A DNA stretch of 64,000 nucleotides from NCBI GenBank assembly GCA_017592665.1, contig JAGFNW010000013.1, positions 62,001-126,000 of the forward strand, read 5' to 3'. Every line of letters starts with the position of its first letter. The first letter of the stretch is position 1. The stretch comes from Streptosporangiaceae bacterium NEAU-GS5 (GTDB lineage Bacteria; Actinomycetota; Actinomycetes; Streptosporangiales; Streptosporangiaceae). The notes under the pieces are model-generated. The model was not told the origin of the DNA. It saw only the letters and a list, made by a program, of their open reading frames with translations, and searched no databases. The position numbers and the translations under genes were made by a program. Positions 1-7,541 of the stretch are shown here, piece after piece.

Positions 1-1130
1 GCGTGCCCACGCTCACCGGCAAGGATCCGGTCGGGCAGGTCCAGTTCCTCAAGCGGGAGCGGCCGGAGGTGTACGCCGCCGCCGACAAGCTCCTCGACGT
101 GCCGGAATACCTCACCATGCGGCTGACGGGCCGGGCCGTGGCGGCGCACGACACGATCACCCTGCGCTGGTGCACCGACAACCGCACCCCCGGCAAGGTC
201 CGCTACGACGACCGGCTCGTCAGGATGGCCGGGCTCGACCCGGACAAGCTGCCCGAACTGGTCCCGCCCGCTTCGGTCGTCGGGACCATCCTGCCGAAGG
301 TCGCCGCCGAGCTGGGGCTGGGCGAGCACGTCCAGGTCGTGGCCGGGACCGGCGACACCACGGCCGCCGCGGTGGGCGCGGGCGCGGTCGCCGATCACCA
401 GGCCCACCTGTACGTGGGCACGTCGGCCTGGCTGTCGTGCCACGTGCCGTACAAGAAGACCGACGTGCTGGGCAACATCGCGTCCATGCCGTCCGTCGTG
501 CCCGGCCGCTATTGGGTGGCCACCGTGCAGGACGTCGCGGGCAAGGCCATCGACTGGCTGATCGCCAACGTCCTCGACGGCGCCGTCGACGTCGACCAGC
601 TGAACGACCTGGCCGCGACCGCCGCGCCCGGCAGCGGCGGGGTCATCTTCACGCCGTGGCTGAATGGCGAGCGCACGCCGGTCGACGACCGGACCGTGCG
701 CGGCGGCTGGTTCAACGTCTCGCTCGCCACCACGCGGGCCGACCTGGCGCGCAGCACGTTCGAGGGGATCGCGCTCAACGCCCGCTGGCTCAACCGGTCG
801 GTCGAGAAGTTCACGGGGCGGCGGTTCGGCGCCATCAACTTCATCGGCGGCGGGGCCCGGTCGCTGCTGTGGTGCCAGGCCGTCGCCGACGTCCTGGACC
901 GCGAGATCCGGCAGGTCGCCGATCCCGTGCTGGCCAACGTGCGGGGCGCGGCGCTGATCGCCGCCGTCGCCCTCGGCGAGCTCACCTGGGACGACATCCC
1001 CTCGAAAGTCGAAATAGCCCGAAATTTCGTGCCGAACCCCGCGAATCGGGAGGTGTACGACCGCGCGTTCCAGGCGTACGTGTCGATTTATCGCAAGAAC
1101 AAGGGGATCTACGCGTTCCTCAACCGCTGA
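1..1130 (+). CDS. FGGY-family carbohydrate kinase (xylulokinase-like), 5' partial
   Basis: The reading frame is open to the left edge, so the N-terminus lies outside the window. About 375 residues are visible against roughly 500 for the family, so some 125 are missing, including the N-terminal substrate and phosphate-loop region. The visible part carries typical FGGY features: GTGDTTAAAVGAGAV, then VGTSAWLSC, and the C-terminal ATP-binding IGGGARSLLWCQ motif. Family knowledge indicates ATP-dependent phosphorylation of a pentulose or related sugar in the cytoplasm; the substrate cannot be read from the sequence. A GTG at position 3 is internal and is not taken as the start. The last 22 bases overlap the convergent TetR gene. 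Confidence 0.85.
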   Translation, partial: VPTLTGKDPVGQVQFLKRERPEVYAAADKLLDVPEYLTMRLTGRAVAAHDTITLRWCTDNRTPGKVRYDDRLVRMAGLDPDKLPELVPPASVVGTILPKVAAELGLGEHVQVVAGTGDTTAAAVGAGAVADHQAHLYVGTSAWLSCHVPYKKTDVLGNIASMPSVVPGRYWVATVQDVAGKAIDWLIANVLDGAVDVDQLNDLAATAAPGSGGVIFTPWLNGERTPVDDRTVRGGWFNVSLATTRADLARSTFEGIALNARWLNRSVEKFTGRRFGAINFIGGGARSLLWCQAVADVLDREIRQVADPVLANVRGAALIAAVALGELTWDDIPSKVEIARNFVPNPANREVYDRAFQAYVSIYRKNKGIYAFLNR

Positions 1131-1732
1131 GCCAGATCCTCCAGATAGAGCCGGAGCATCCGCTTGGTCTCCTCCAGCGTCTCCTGGTCGCCACGCGGCC
1201 CCGCGCGGAAGGTGTGCTGCAGCACCGAATCGACGGCCCAGACCGCGATCTGCGCACCCCTGGCCAGCTCAGGGCCGTCCGGCAGGCCGAGCTGCACAGC
1301 GATGATCCGGCGCGCGCCCTCCATGATGACCGCGTTGTTCACCTGGTCGGCGTGGGCCAGCTCAGGGCTGAGGTGCCGCCCCGACCACAGCGCCACATAG
1401 CCGGGCCTCGCCCGGTAGAGCGCGGTGAAGGCGTCGACCACCGTGCCCACGATGTCGTCGAGCCTCTCGCGCTGCGCCCGCTCGACAAGATCCTCCATGA
1501 CCTGGTCGAAGCCGCTGATGTAGTGCCGCCCGAGCGCGTCGACGATCGCCGCCTTGTCGGGGAAGAACTGGTAGATGCTGCCCACCGGCACGCCCGCCGT
1601 CTCGGCGATCCGGCGGACCGTGAGCGCCTCGTAGCCGCGCTCGGCGAGGATCGCGTCGGCCGCGGCGAGGATGGCCTCGACGCGGGCACGGCTCCGTGCC
1701 TGCTGCGGCTCCCGCCACGCCATCGCGCTCAT
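1109..1732 (-). CDS. TetR/AcrR-family transcriptional regulator
   Basis: A 207-residue protein with a TetR N-terminal helix-turn-helix at about residues 15-60 (ILAAADAILAERGYEALTV, then GVPVGSIYQFFPDKAAIV). The C-terminal ligand domain is all-helical and diverged, as is usual. The ATG start follows a GGCGGG Shine-Dalgarno-like stretch. It converges on and slightly overlaps the upstream sugar kinase and lies 40 bp beyond the stop of the GH25 lysozyme gene on the same strand. The target and ligand are unknown; no operator is obvious in the short upstream gap. Confidence 0.85.
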   Translation of the reverse strand: MSAMAWREPQQARSRARVEAILAAADAILAERGYEALTVRRIAETAGVPVGSIYQFFPDKAAIVDALGRHYISGFDQVMEDLVERAQRERLDDIVGTVVDAFTALYRARPGYVALWSGRHLSPELAHADQVNNAVIMEGARRIIAVQLGLPDGPELARGAQIAVWAVDSVLQHTFRAGPRGDQETLEETKRMLRLYLEDLAQRLRNA

Positions 1733-1772
1733 CCCGCCATTGTCGCGTATCGAGGCGGGGAGTCGGTCCGGG

Positions 1773-2753
1773 TCAGCGCGCCTTGACGGTGACCTTGGCT
1801 CCCGGCGCGGCGAAGCGGATGCCGTACGGCCCGTGGCCCGTGGGCCTGGCGAGGAACTTCAGCGTCACGTACGTGCCCGCCTTCAGCGTCGGGATCGTGC
1901 AGACCACGGCTGTGCCGCTTGCCTTGCAGTAGCGGCCGACCTTGGCGAACTTCAGCCCGCCGAAGCTCTTCCCGGTCACCTTGACCTTCGTGAGCGGGTT
2001 CTTCCCGCTGTTGCCGACCAGCAGGGTGTACTTGGTGCGCCCGGCCACCTTGGCGGCGAAGACCACCTTGCCCGGCGGGCTGGCAAGCGCCCGCAGCTGC
2101 GAGGCGGTGCCGTTGAAGGCGTTCTGGCCGCCCACGATCGGCCCCTTGTCGGTGCTCTGCCAGAACGTGTAACGCTTCCAGCTCGCCGGCAGCGTGCCCG
2201 GCTTGGCCGCCCAGCTGGCCAGCCACAGCGGATTGTGGCCGAAGGCCTTCGAGTCGCCCGTGCAGGTCTGCCACCAGCTGGTCGTGGTGTAGATGATCGC
2301 GTCGCGGCCGGTCCGCGCCCGGTAGCGGCGGGTGAAGTCGGTGATCCAGGCGACTTCCTCGTCCTGCGTCAGCCCGTAGCAGCTGTCCTTCCCGTTCTTG
2401 GCCTTATACGGGTTGTCCTCGAGGTCGAGAACGCCCGGCAGGGTCGTGCCGTCGTTGGTCCAGCGGCCGCCGTGCGCGACGAAGTAGTCGGCCTGCTTGG
2501 CGCCGGTCGACTCGTGCGGCTGGGCGAAGTGGTAGGCGCCCCGGATCAGGCCCGCGGCGCCGGCCCCGTTGAACTGGGCGGCGAAGCGCGGGTTGACGTA
2601 GTTGGCGCCCTCCGTGGCCTGGACGTACGCGAACGCGGCCCCCGACCCCGCGGCCGACTCCCAGTCGACGTCGCCACTCCAGTTGCTGACATCAACACCG
2701 ACGACACTCGTCGCACTCGTGACGCTCAGCACCAATGCCATCAACGGCATCAT
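1773..2753 (-). CDS. Secreted GH25 lysozyme (1,4-beta-N-acetylmuramidase)
   Basis: A protein of about 326 residues. After a short hydrophobic signal-like N-terminus comes a GH25 domain: GVDVSNWSGDVDW with the conserved Asp near the start, AYVQATEG, and the acidic catalytic segment GVLDLEDN, then YTTTSWWQ and PLWLASW. GH25 enzymes cleave the MurNAc-GlcNAc bond of peptidoglycan. The last roughly 100 residues form a beta-rich domain of unknown role (LLVGNSGKNPLTKVKV), possibly for wall binding. I chose the ATG at 2753, preceded by a GGGGGG Shine-Dalgarno, over an upstream TTG; the adjacent ATG at 2750 is equally possible. Confidence 0.88.
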   Translation of the reverse strand: MMPLMALVLSVTSATSVVGVDVSNWSGDVDWESAAGSGAAFAYVQATEGANYVNPRFAAQFNGAGAAGLIRGAYHFAQPHESTGAKQADYFVAHGGRWTNDGTTLPGVLDLEDNPYKAKNGKDSCYGLTQDEEVAWITDFTRRYRARTGRDAIIYTTTSWWQTCTGDSKAFGHNPLWLASWAAKPGTLPASWKRYTFWQSTDKGPIVGGQNAFNGTASQLRALASPPGKVVFAAKVAGRTKYTLLVGNSGKNPLTKVKVTGKSFGGLKFAKVGRYCKASGTAVVCTIPTLKAGTYVTLKFLARPTGHGPYGIRFAAPGAKVTVKAR

Positions 2754-2851
2754 GGATCCCCCCGGTATCGACAACGGGGGAGATCCTTGTGGAAAACGGT
2801 CAGTGGTCGCAACCGGAATGGCCGATTACCAGACGATTCCCAGCAAGCAGA

Positions 2852-3247
2852 TCACTGGGTGCCGGCGCGATACTCCTCGTCGGTGACGGGCTCGTGCCAG
2901 TGGGTCTGGCCGCCCGCGGTCACGGCGAGATGCACGAGCGTGTCGTCGGCCGCGGCGCCGTGCCAGTGCTTCTCGCCCGGTTGCACGTGCACCCAGTCGC
3001 CCGGGCCGATGGCGACCGGCTCGGCGCCCTGACGGACGACCACGCCGCGGCCCGCGACCACGTAGAGCGCCTGCTCTCCGTCGTGGACGTGCCAGGCCGA
3101 GCGGGCCTGCGGCTCGTACGAGAAACGCTGGGCGCGCAGGCCGTCGCCGACCGCCTCGGTGATGGTGTCGGCCCGCCACACACCCTCGGTGAACTGGCCG
3201 GGCGTGGCCGGGACCGCCCGGACCTCGGCCTCTCTGACGAATCTCAT
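2852..3247 (-). CDS. Small cupin-domain protein
   Basis: 131 residues forming a single cupin beta-barrel. The first metal-binding motif is AWHVHDGEQALYVVAG and the second is WVHVQPGEKHWHGAA, so the His and Glu ligands appear intact. Relatives are small mononuclear metal enzymes or binding proteins (the family contains mandelonitrile-lyase-like and quercetinase-like members), but the sequence does not define a substrate. It starts 9 bp after the stop of a second cupin on the same strand, so the two are probably one transcript read from the promoter at about 3750. Confidence 0.8.
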   Translation of the reverse strand: MRFVREAEVRAVPATPGQFTEGVWRADTITEAVGDGLRAQRFSYEPQARSAWHVHDGEQALYVVAGRGVVVRQGAEPVAIGPGDWVHVQPGEKHWHGAAADDTLVHLAVTAGGQTHWHEPVTDEEYRAGTQ

Positions 3248-3256
3248 GCGACGACC

Positions 3257-3745
3257 CTAGTCGCGCGCGACGCTCCCGAGCTGGAGCGGAGGACCCAGGA
3301 CCTCCATTGCGGCGAGGGCGGCGATCTCGTGGAACGCGGCCTGGTCGATCGGACCGGGCGGCAGGGTGGCCTGGGCCTCGAAGAACCGCTCCATGCCCGA
3401 CGGGGTGAACATGACCAGCAGCCGGGCCGGGGCGGCCCCGACGTTCTGGAAGCAGTGCGGCGTGCCGCGCGGGATGAACACGAATCCGCCGGTCGCCGCC
3501 TCGAACTCGCGCTCGCCGGCGACGAACCTGAGCAGCCCGTCGAGCACGTAGTACATCTCGTCCTCGCCCGGGTGCCGGTGCAGCGGCGGACCCTGGAGCG
3601 GGGCTATCTCGTTCTCCAGCGCCGTGAAGGAACCGCCCGTGTCCTTGCCGCGCGCCTTGAACACGGCCGGGCCGCCCGCCGGGCCCCGGATATGGTCGCC
3701 TTCACCTGCCGCGAGCAAATATGGAATGGGATTGTGTAATGGCAT
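3257..3745 (-). CDS. Cupin-domain protein (quercetin-dioxygenase-like)
   Basis: About 163 residues. The cupin metal motif reads PPLHRHPGEDEMYYVLDG, and the second motif is FIPRGTPHCFQNVG. A longer frame exists upstream, but it would run into the divergent TetR gene, so I chose the ATG at 3745 (start MPLHNPIPY); an ATG at 3763 is an alternative. Such proteins are often dioxygenases or sensors of phenolics. The divergent TetR gene at 3801 and the shared regulatory gap suggest that the two cupins form a TetR-controlled unit. Confidence 0.78.
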   Translation of the reverse strand: MPLHNPIPYLLAAGEGDHIRGPAGGPAVFKARGKDTGGSFTALENEIAPLQGPPLHRHPGEDEMYYVLDGLLRFVAGEREFEAATGGFVFIPRGTPHCFQNVGAAPARLLVMFTPSGMERFFEAQATLPPGPIDQAAFHEIAALAAMEVLGPPLQLGSVARD

Positions 3746-3766
3746 ACTGTAATGAGATTCCATATT
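3718..3766. promoter_or_regulatory. Inverted repeat and direct repeats between cupin and TetR genes
   Basis: A perfect 10-bp inverted repeat, AATATGGAAT (3718-3727) and ATTCCATATT (3757-3766), flanks 29 bp that contain two direct copies of TGTAATG (3735-3741 and 3749-3755). The block covers the divergent start region, so it is a candidate operator for the adjacent TetR protein. The left arm lies inside the first codons of the cupin, so that part may be coincidental. Confidence 0.4.
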
Positions 3767-3800
3767 CGAGCGGATGTCAACGGGCGCCGGGGTGGTGGCG

Positions 3801-4406
3801 ATGGTGAAGACGGCGCGGTCCAGGGCGACGCGGCGGCGGATCGCCGAGGCCGCGGCGGAGTTGTTCGTGCGCGACGGATACCTGCAGACCACGATGGCCG
3901 CGATCGCACGGGAGGCGGGCGTGGCCGTGCAGACGCTCTACCTGGCGTTCGAGGGGAAGGCGGCGATCTTGTCGGCCGCGGTGGATCTGGCGGTGGCCGG
4001 CGACGACGCGCCGGTGCCGATCCTCGACCGGCCGTGGGTCGCGCGCGTCCGCGCCGACCCCGATGGGGTGGCCGCGCTCGGCGTCTTCGTCGGCGCGGCC
4101 ACCCAGATCATCGAGCGGTTCTATCCGTTGTACGCGGCCATGCGCGCCGCGTCGGCCGACCCCGAGGTGGCCGACCTGGTGACGCTCAACAAGCGCCAGC
4201 GGCACATGGTGCACGCCCAGATCGTCCGCGAGCTGTCCGAGAAGGACGGCTTCCGTCCCGAGGTCGGCCACGCCACCGATGTGGTCTACACGATGGTCTC
4301 CCAGGAGACCTACGGCCTGATGGTCGCCGAACGAGGGCGGCCGGCGGCCGAGTGGTCGGCCTGGGTGGCGCGTGTGCTGACCGAGGAGCTGTTCAGAACA
4401 CGCTGA
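3801..4406 (+). CDS. TetR-family transcriptional regulator
   Basis: About 201 residues from the ATG at 3801, which is preceded by GGGGTGG; an in-frame ATG at 3774 would add nine residues. The N-terminal helix-turn-helix is clear (TRRRIAEAAAELFVRDGY, then EAGVAVQTLYLAFEGKAAIL). The C-terminal half is helical with a TetR-like ligand fold. It is divergent from the two cupin genes and is their probable repressor. The ligand is unknown. Confidence 0.85.
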   Translation: MVKTARSRATRRRIAEAAAELFVRDGYLQTTMAAIAREAGVAVQTLYLAFEGKAAILSAAVDLAVAGDDAPVPILDRPWVARVRADPDGVAALGVFVGAATQIIERFYPLYAAMRAASADPEVADLVTLNKRQRHMVHAQIVRELSEKDGFRPEVGHATDVVYTMVSQETYGLMVAERGRPAAEWSAWVARVLTEELFRTR

Positions 4407-4422
4407 CGCTGGAATCGCTGGG

Positions 4423-5514
4423 TCAGAAGATGTTCACGCCGTAGACGCTGAGCGCCTCGGTGACCGGCTGGAAGAAGGTGGTGCCGCCGGAGCTGCAGTT
4501 GCCGCTGCCGCCGGAGGTGAGGCCCAGCGCCACGGTGCCGGCGTACAGCGAGCCGCCGCTGTCGCCGCCCTCGGCGCAGACCGTGGTCCTGATCATCTGG
4601 CGGACCTGGCCCTCGGCGTAGTTCACGGTCGCGTTGAGCGCGGTCACCGTGCCCGTGTGCACGTGCGTGGTGCTGCCGCTGCGCGAGACGGCCTCGCCGA
4701 CGAACGCATTGGCCGCCGTTGTGATCTCCTGCGTGCCGCCGTAGGTGTCGACCGTGCCGGGGTGGGCGGTGCTGCCGGTGTACCGGATGATCGCGTAGTC
4801 GTTGCCCGGGAAGCTGGTTCCGGCCCGGGTGCCGAGGACCGTGGTGTGGCTCGAGTTGGAGTACCACGTGGTGGCCAGGTTGCCGCAGTGCCCGGCCGTG
4901 AGGAAGTAGTACGTCGAGCCGCTCACCACGTTGAACCCGAGCGAGCACCGGTAGGAGCTGCCGTAGATGGCGTCGCCGCCCGCGATGAACGGGCTCAGCG
5001 CGCCGTTCTCGCGCTCCAGCCGCACGGCGCCGGCGGACTGGCCGACGGCGGCCTGGACCTTGGCGAGCGCGTCGGCCGAGACCGTGTTGTCGGCCCACAC
5101 GACGACCTGGTTGGTGGTGGGGTCGACGGCCCATGACGTGCCGGCGACGGCGGCCGTGCGGTCCAGCGCGTCCATGGCCTGGGCTAACTGCACGCCGCTC
5201 CGGGCGACCAGCCGCGGCACGGCGCCCGCGGCCGTCACCGACGGGGCGTCGGCCTGGTCGGTGATGGTGACGACGAGCCTGCCCGCGCCCTGGTCGAAGT
5301 ACGACCCGGCGGAGCGCCCGCCCAGCTGCTTCTCCATCGTCGCGGCGAGGTTGGCGATGACGACGGGGTCGGGCGTGAGCGGTTTGGCGGTGAAGGTGGG
5401 GGTCGGGGCTGCCGGGCCGTCCGCCGCCTGGGCGATGGGGGCGGCGAACAGGGAGCCGGCGAGGAGGGCGGTGGCGGTGACGATCAGTCCCGTCCGCCTG
5501 TGCGGGGTTCTCAC
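4423..5514 (-). CDS. Secreted S1-family serine protease (streptogrisin / alpha-lytic type)
   Basis: A 363-residue preproprotease. The GTG at 5514 is preceded by GGGAGG and opens a Sec-type signal peptide ending near AAPIAQA. A propeptide of about 130 residues with alpha-lytic pro-domain character ([19 protein letters not shown]) precedes the mature enzyme. The catalytic triad is visible: His209 in TAGHCG, Asp239 in NDYAII and Ser319 in GGDSGGS. Paired Cys residues match streptogrisins. These enzymes are exported as zymogens and fold with help from the pro-region. A longer frame to 5583 exists but lacks a ribosome site. Confidence 0.93.
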   Translation of the reverse strand: MRTPHRRTGLIVTATALLAGSLFAAPIAQAADGPAAPTPTFTAKPLTPDPVVIANLAATMEKQLGGRSAGSYFDQGAGRLVVTITDQADAPSVTAAGAVPRLVARSGVQLAQAMDALDRTAAVAGTSWAVDPTTNQVVVWADNTVSADALAKVQAAVGQSAGAVRLERENGALSPFIAGGDAIYGSSYRCSLGFNVVSGSTYYFLTAGHCGNLATTWYSNSSHTTVLGTRAGTSFPGNDYAIIRYTGSTAHPGTVDTYGGTQEITTAANAFVGEAVSRSGSTTHVHTGTVTALNATVNYAEGQVRQMIRTTVCAEGGDSGGSLYAGTVALGLTSGGSGNCSSGGTTFFQPVTEALSVYGVNIF

Positions 5515-5691
5515 GGGAACCTCCCGGTAGGGGGTGAGGCCGGCCCGCGACTGGACCGGCCCATGCCTGCCGGACAACTCCACACAAACCGTGCGAAGTG
5601 CCCGGCTCTCCCCAAATATCGACCACTTCCGCCGACCCGGTAAGGCCCAAATTACAGAAGTTTCTGACTGCTGATTACTTCCAAGGTCAAC

Positions 5692-6525
5692 TCACCCGAG
5701 CGCCGAGGCGGCCCAATCGCGCGGGGCGCGCGCCGGCCGGCCCGTGACTCGCTCAACGGTGTCGGTCACCGGGGCCGGGTTGTCGCGGTGCCGCTCCCAT
5801 GTGGCCATCAGCAGATCCGCCGGCGCGTACGGGCTCATCTCGGCCCGCGCCTCCGCCTCGGTGAGCTCCTGGTAGCGAAGCGGCCGCCCGAGCGCGGCGC
5901 CGAGGAGTTCGGCCTGCTCGGCGAGGGTGAAGGAAGCGCCGCCCGTGACCGTGTAGGTCTTGCCCGCGTGGCTGTCGTCGGTCAGCGCCGCCACCGCCAC
6001 GGCCGCGAAGTCGGCCGGGTGGATCGGGGAGACCTGCGCGTCCGCGTACGGCCCGCGGATCACATCGCCCTTGGCCAGCTGGCCCGGCACGTCGAACGCC
6101 CACTGCAACGCGTCGGACGAGGCCACCTCGAGCCGGAGGAAGGTGTGCTCGAGCCCGGACTCCCGGATCTGCCGCTCCAGGTCGTCGTGGAAGGCCGCCA
6201 CGTCGTCGGGCTGCGTCGCGGCGCCGTCGACGATCGCCCCGGACGACTGGAAGACGATCCGCCTGACCCCGGCCTCGCGGGCGGCCCCGAGGAAGGCCGG
6301 GGCGAACCCGGGCACGACGGCCAGCAGGAAGACCGCGCTCACGCCGTCGAAGGCCGCCTTGAGGCTCTCGGCGTCGCCCAGGTCGCCCGCGACGACCTCG
6401 GCCTCGGCGGGCAGCCCCGCGCCGGCCGGATCCCTGGTCAGGGCGCGCACGGCCTGCCCGGACGCGGCCAGCTGCTCGACGATCGAACGCCCGACGGGAG
6501 CGGTGGCGGCGGTGACGAGTATCAT
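5692..6525 (-). CDS. NmrA-like / SDR-type NAD(P)-binding protein
   Basis: 277 residues. An N-terminal Rossmann fold reads LVTAATAPVGRSIVEQL at residues 3-19, followed by ALTRDPAG and GDLGDAESL. The segment RIVFQSSGAI and the central FLRLEVASSDALQW match atypical short-chain dehydrogenases of the NmrA/HSCARG type, which bind NAD(P)H as redox sensors or quinone reductases. No full Ser-Tyr-Lys triad is evident. The gene stands alone behind a strong dyad (6541-6580) that probably controls it, although no HxlR or TetR partner is adjacent. Confidence 0.82.
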   Translation of the reverse strand: MILVTAATAPVGRSIVEQLAASGQAVRALTRDPAGAGLPAEAEVVAGDLGDAESLKAAFDGVSAVFLLAVVPGFAPAFLGAAREAGVRRIVFQSSGAIVDGAATQPDDVAAFHDDLERQIRESGLEHTFLRLEVASSDALQWAFDVPGQLAKGDVIRGPYADAQVSPIHPADFAAVAVAALTDDSHAGKTYTVTGGASFTLAEQAELLGAALGRPLRYQELTEAEARAEMSPYAPADLLMATWERHRDNPAPVTDTVERVTGRPARAPRDWAASALG

Positions 6526-6540
6526 GATCTCTCCTCAGAT

Positions 6541-6580
6541 CGGAATGTTCTGTTCCACTATAACGGAACAAAGCATTCCG
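6541..6580. promoter_or_regulatory. 40-bp dyad upstream of the NmrA-like gene
   Basis: CGGAATG-3-TGTTCC-8-GGAACA-3-CATTCCG, with 14 of 16 positions symmetric. It sits 15-55 bp upstream of the NmrA-like start codon. On the minus strand TATAGT inside the centre could serve as a -10 box, so a repressor bound here would block initiation. The cognate regulator is not adjacent. Confidence 0.5.
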
Positions 6581-6625
6581 GTCCATACTTGGAAGTGCCC
6601 ATATCCGCCCGTCACCCGGGCAGGG

Positions 6626-7504
6626 TCAGTCCCACCAGAAGGACCAGGTGTGGCGGCCGATCAGCTCTTCGGCGTAGGCGGACAGGGAGCCGGGGCCCTG
6701 GAGGATGACGTCGGGGCAGAAGGTCCAGTGCTCGGCGGCGACGTGGAGGGCGTGGTCGATCGAGGCGGGGGGAGCGGCCACGCTCAGGTCGAGGGTGTTG
6801 AAGCCGAGGCAGACGACCCGGGCGGCGAAGCGCTCCTCCCAGCCGCGCACCACGGCCGCCAGCGGGGCCAGCCACTCGTTGTGGTGCAGCGCGCCCTGCC
6901 AGCCCATCACCGCGAGCGCGTCGGCGCCCCGCTCGGCGACCACCAGGCCGAGCGGGGTCCGGCGTTCGGCCAGCCCGCAGGCGTACCAGTCGGCGACGGC
7001 CGACGGGTCGGCGACCAGCTGAGCGGGCGGCGCGAGGCCAGGGCAGGCGCGCCCGAACGGGGCGACGGTCTCCCACTGTTCCTCGTTCGACCGTTCGAAC
7101 CAGTCCTCCCACACCTCCGCCATGAACGCGGCCGGGTCGTAGTGCCCGATCTCGGCGGGATCGTCCGGGGCCAGCTGCCCGGCCGACCACGGCTGGACCG
7201 AGTCCTCGAGCAGCAGCGGCCAGAGCCCCGAGTGCTCGTGCTCGGCCCGGAGCCTGCCCCACAGTTCGCCGTCGACCGGATCGTCGCTCAGCCACAGGGC
7301 CGGACGGTCGACGGCCCGGCGCAGATAGTCGGGGTCGGGCCAGACGATCGCGCCCGGCGGCAGGGTCGCCGAAAGGGCCCGCCTTTCACCGCCGTCGGCG
7401 AACAGGGGGCGCACCTCGTCGGGCAGGGTGAGACCGTCCATAGCTTCAATGGATGGTAATGGGGGAGGCTCGTCAGCCGTGAGGGTCATACCCCCGCACG
7501 TCAT
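6626..7504 (-). CDS. DUF4253-domain protein
   Basis: Up to 292 residues. The C-terminal half matches the DUF4253 family by its characteristic ending: ALHVAAEHWTFCPDVI, then QGPGSLSAYAEELIG and a terminal HTWSFWWD. No catalytic function is established for the family and no signal peptide or membrane helix is visible, so it is probably cytoplasmic. The start is uncertain: ATGs at 7504, 7489 and 7441 all lack a well-spaced Shine-Dalgarno. The gene is divergent from the XRE/NB-ARC gene with only 37 bp between them if 7504 is used. Confidence 0.75.
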   Translation of the reverse strand: MTCGGMTLTADEPPPLPSIEAMDGLTLPDEVRPLFADGGERRALSATLPPGAIVWPDPDYLRRAVDRPALWLSDDPVDGELWGRLRAEHEHSGLWPLLLEDSVQPWSAGQLAPDDPAEIGHYDPAAFMAEVWEDWFERSNEEQWETVAPFGRACPGLAPPAQLVADPSAVADWYACGLAERRTPLGLVVAERGADALAVMGWQGALHHNEWLAPLAAVVRGWEERFAARVVCLGFNTLDLSVAAPPASIDHALHVAAEHWTFCPDVILQGPGSLSAYAEELIGRHTWSFWWD

Positions 7505-7541
7505 ACTTGGTTCGAGGCGAAGACCGACCGGGAAGGTGCCG

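Noticed and set aside
170-1786. 538-residue ORF overlapping the sugar kinase and TetR genes
   Set aside because: Arg/Pro-rich, spans two genes on opposite strands, and has no domain signature.
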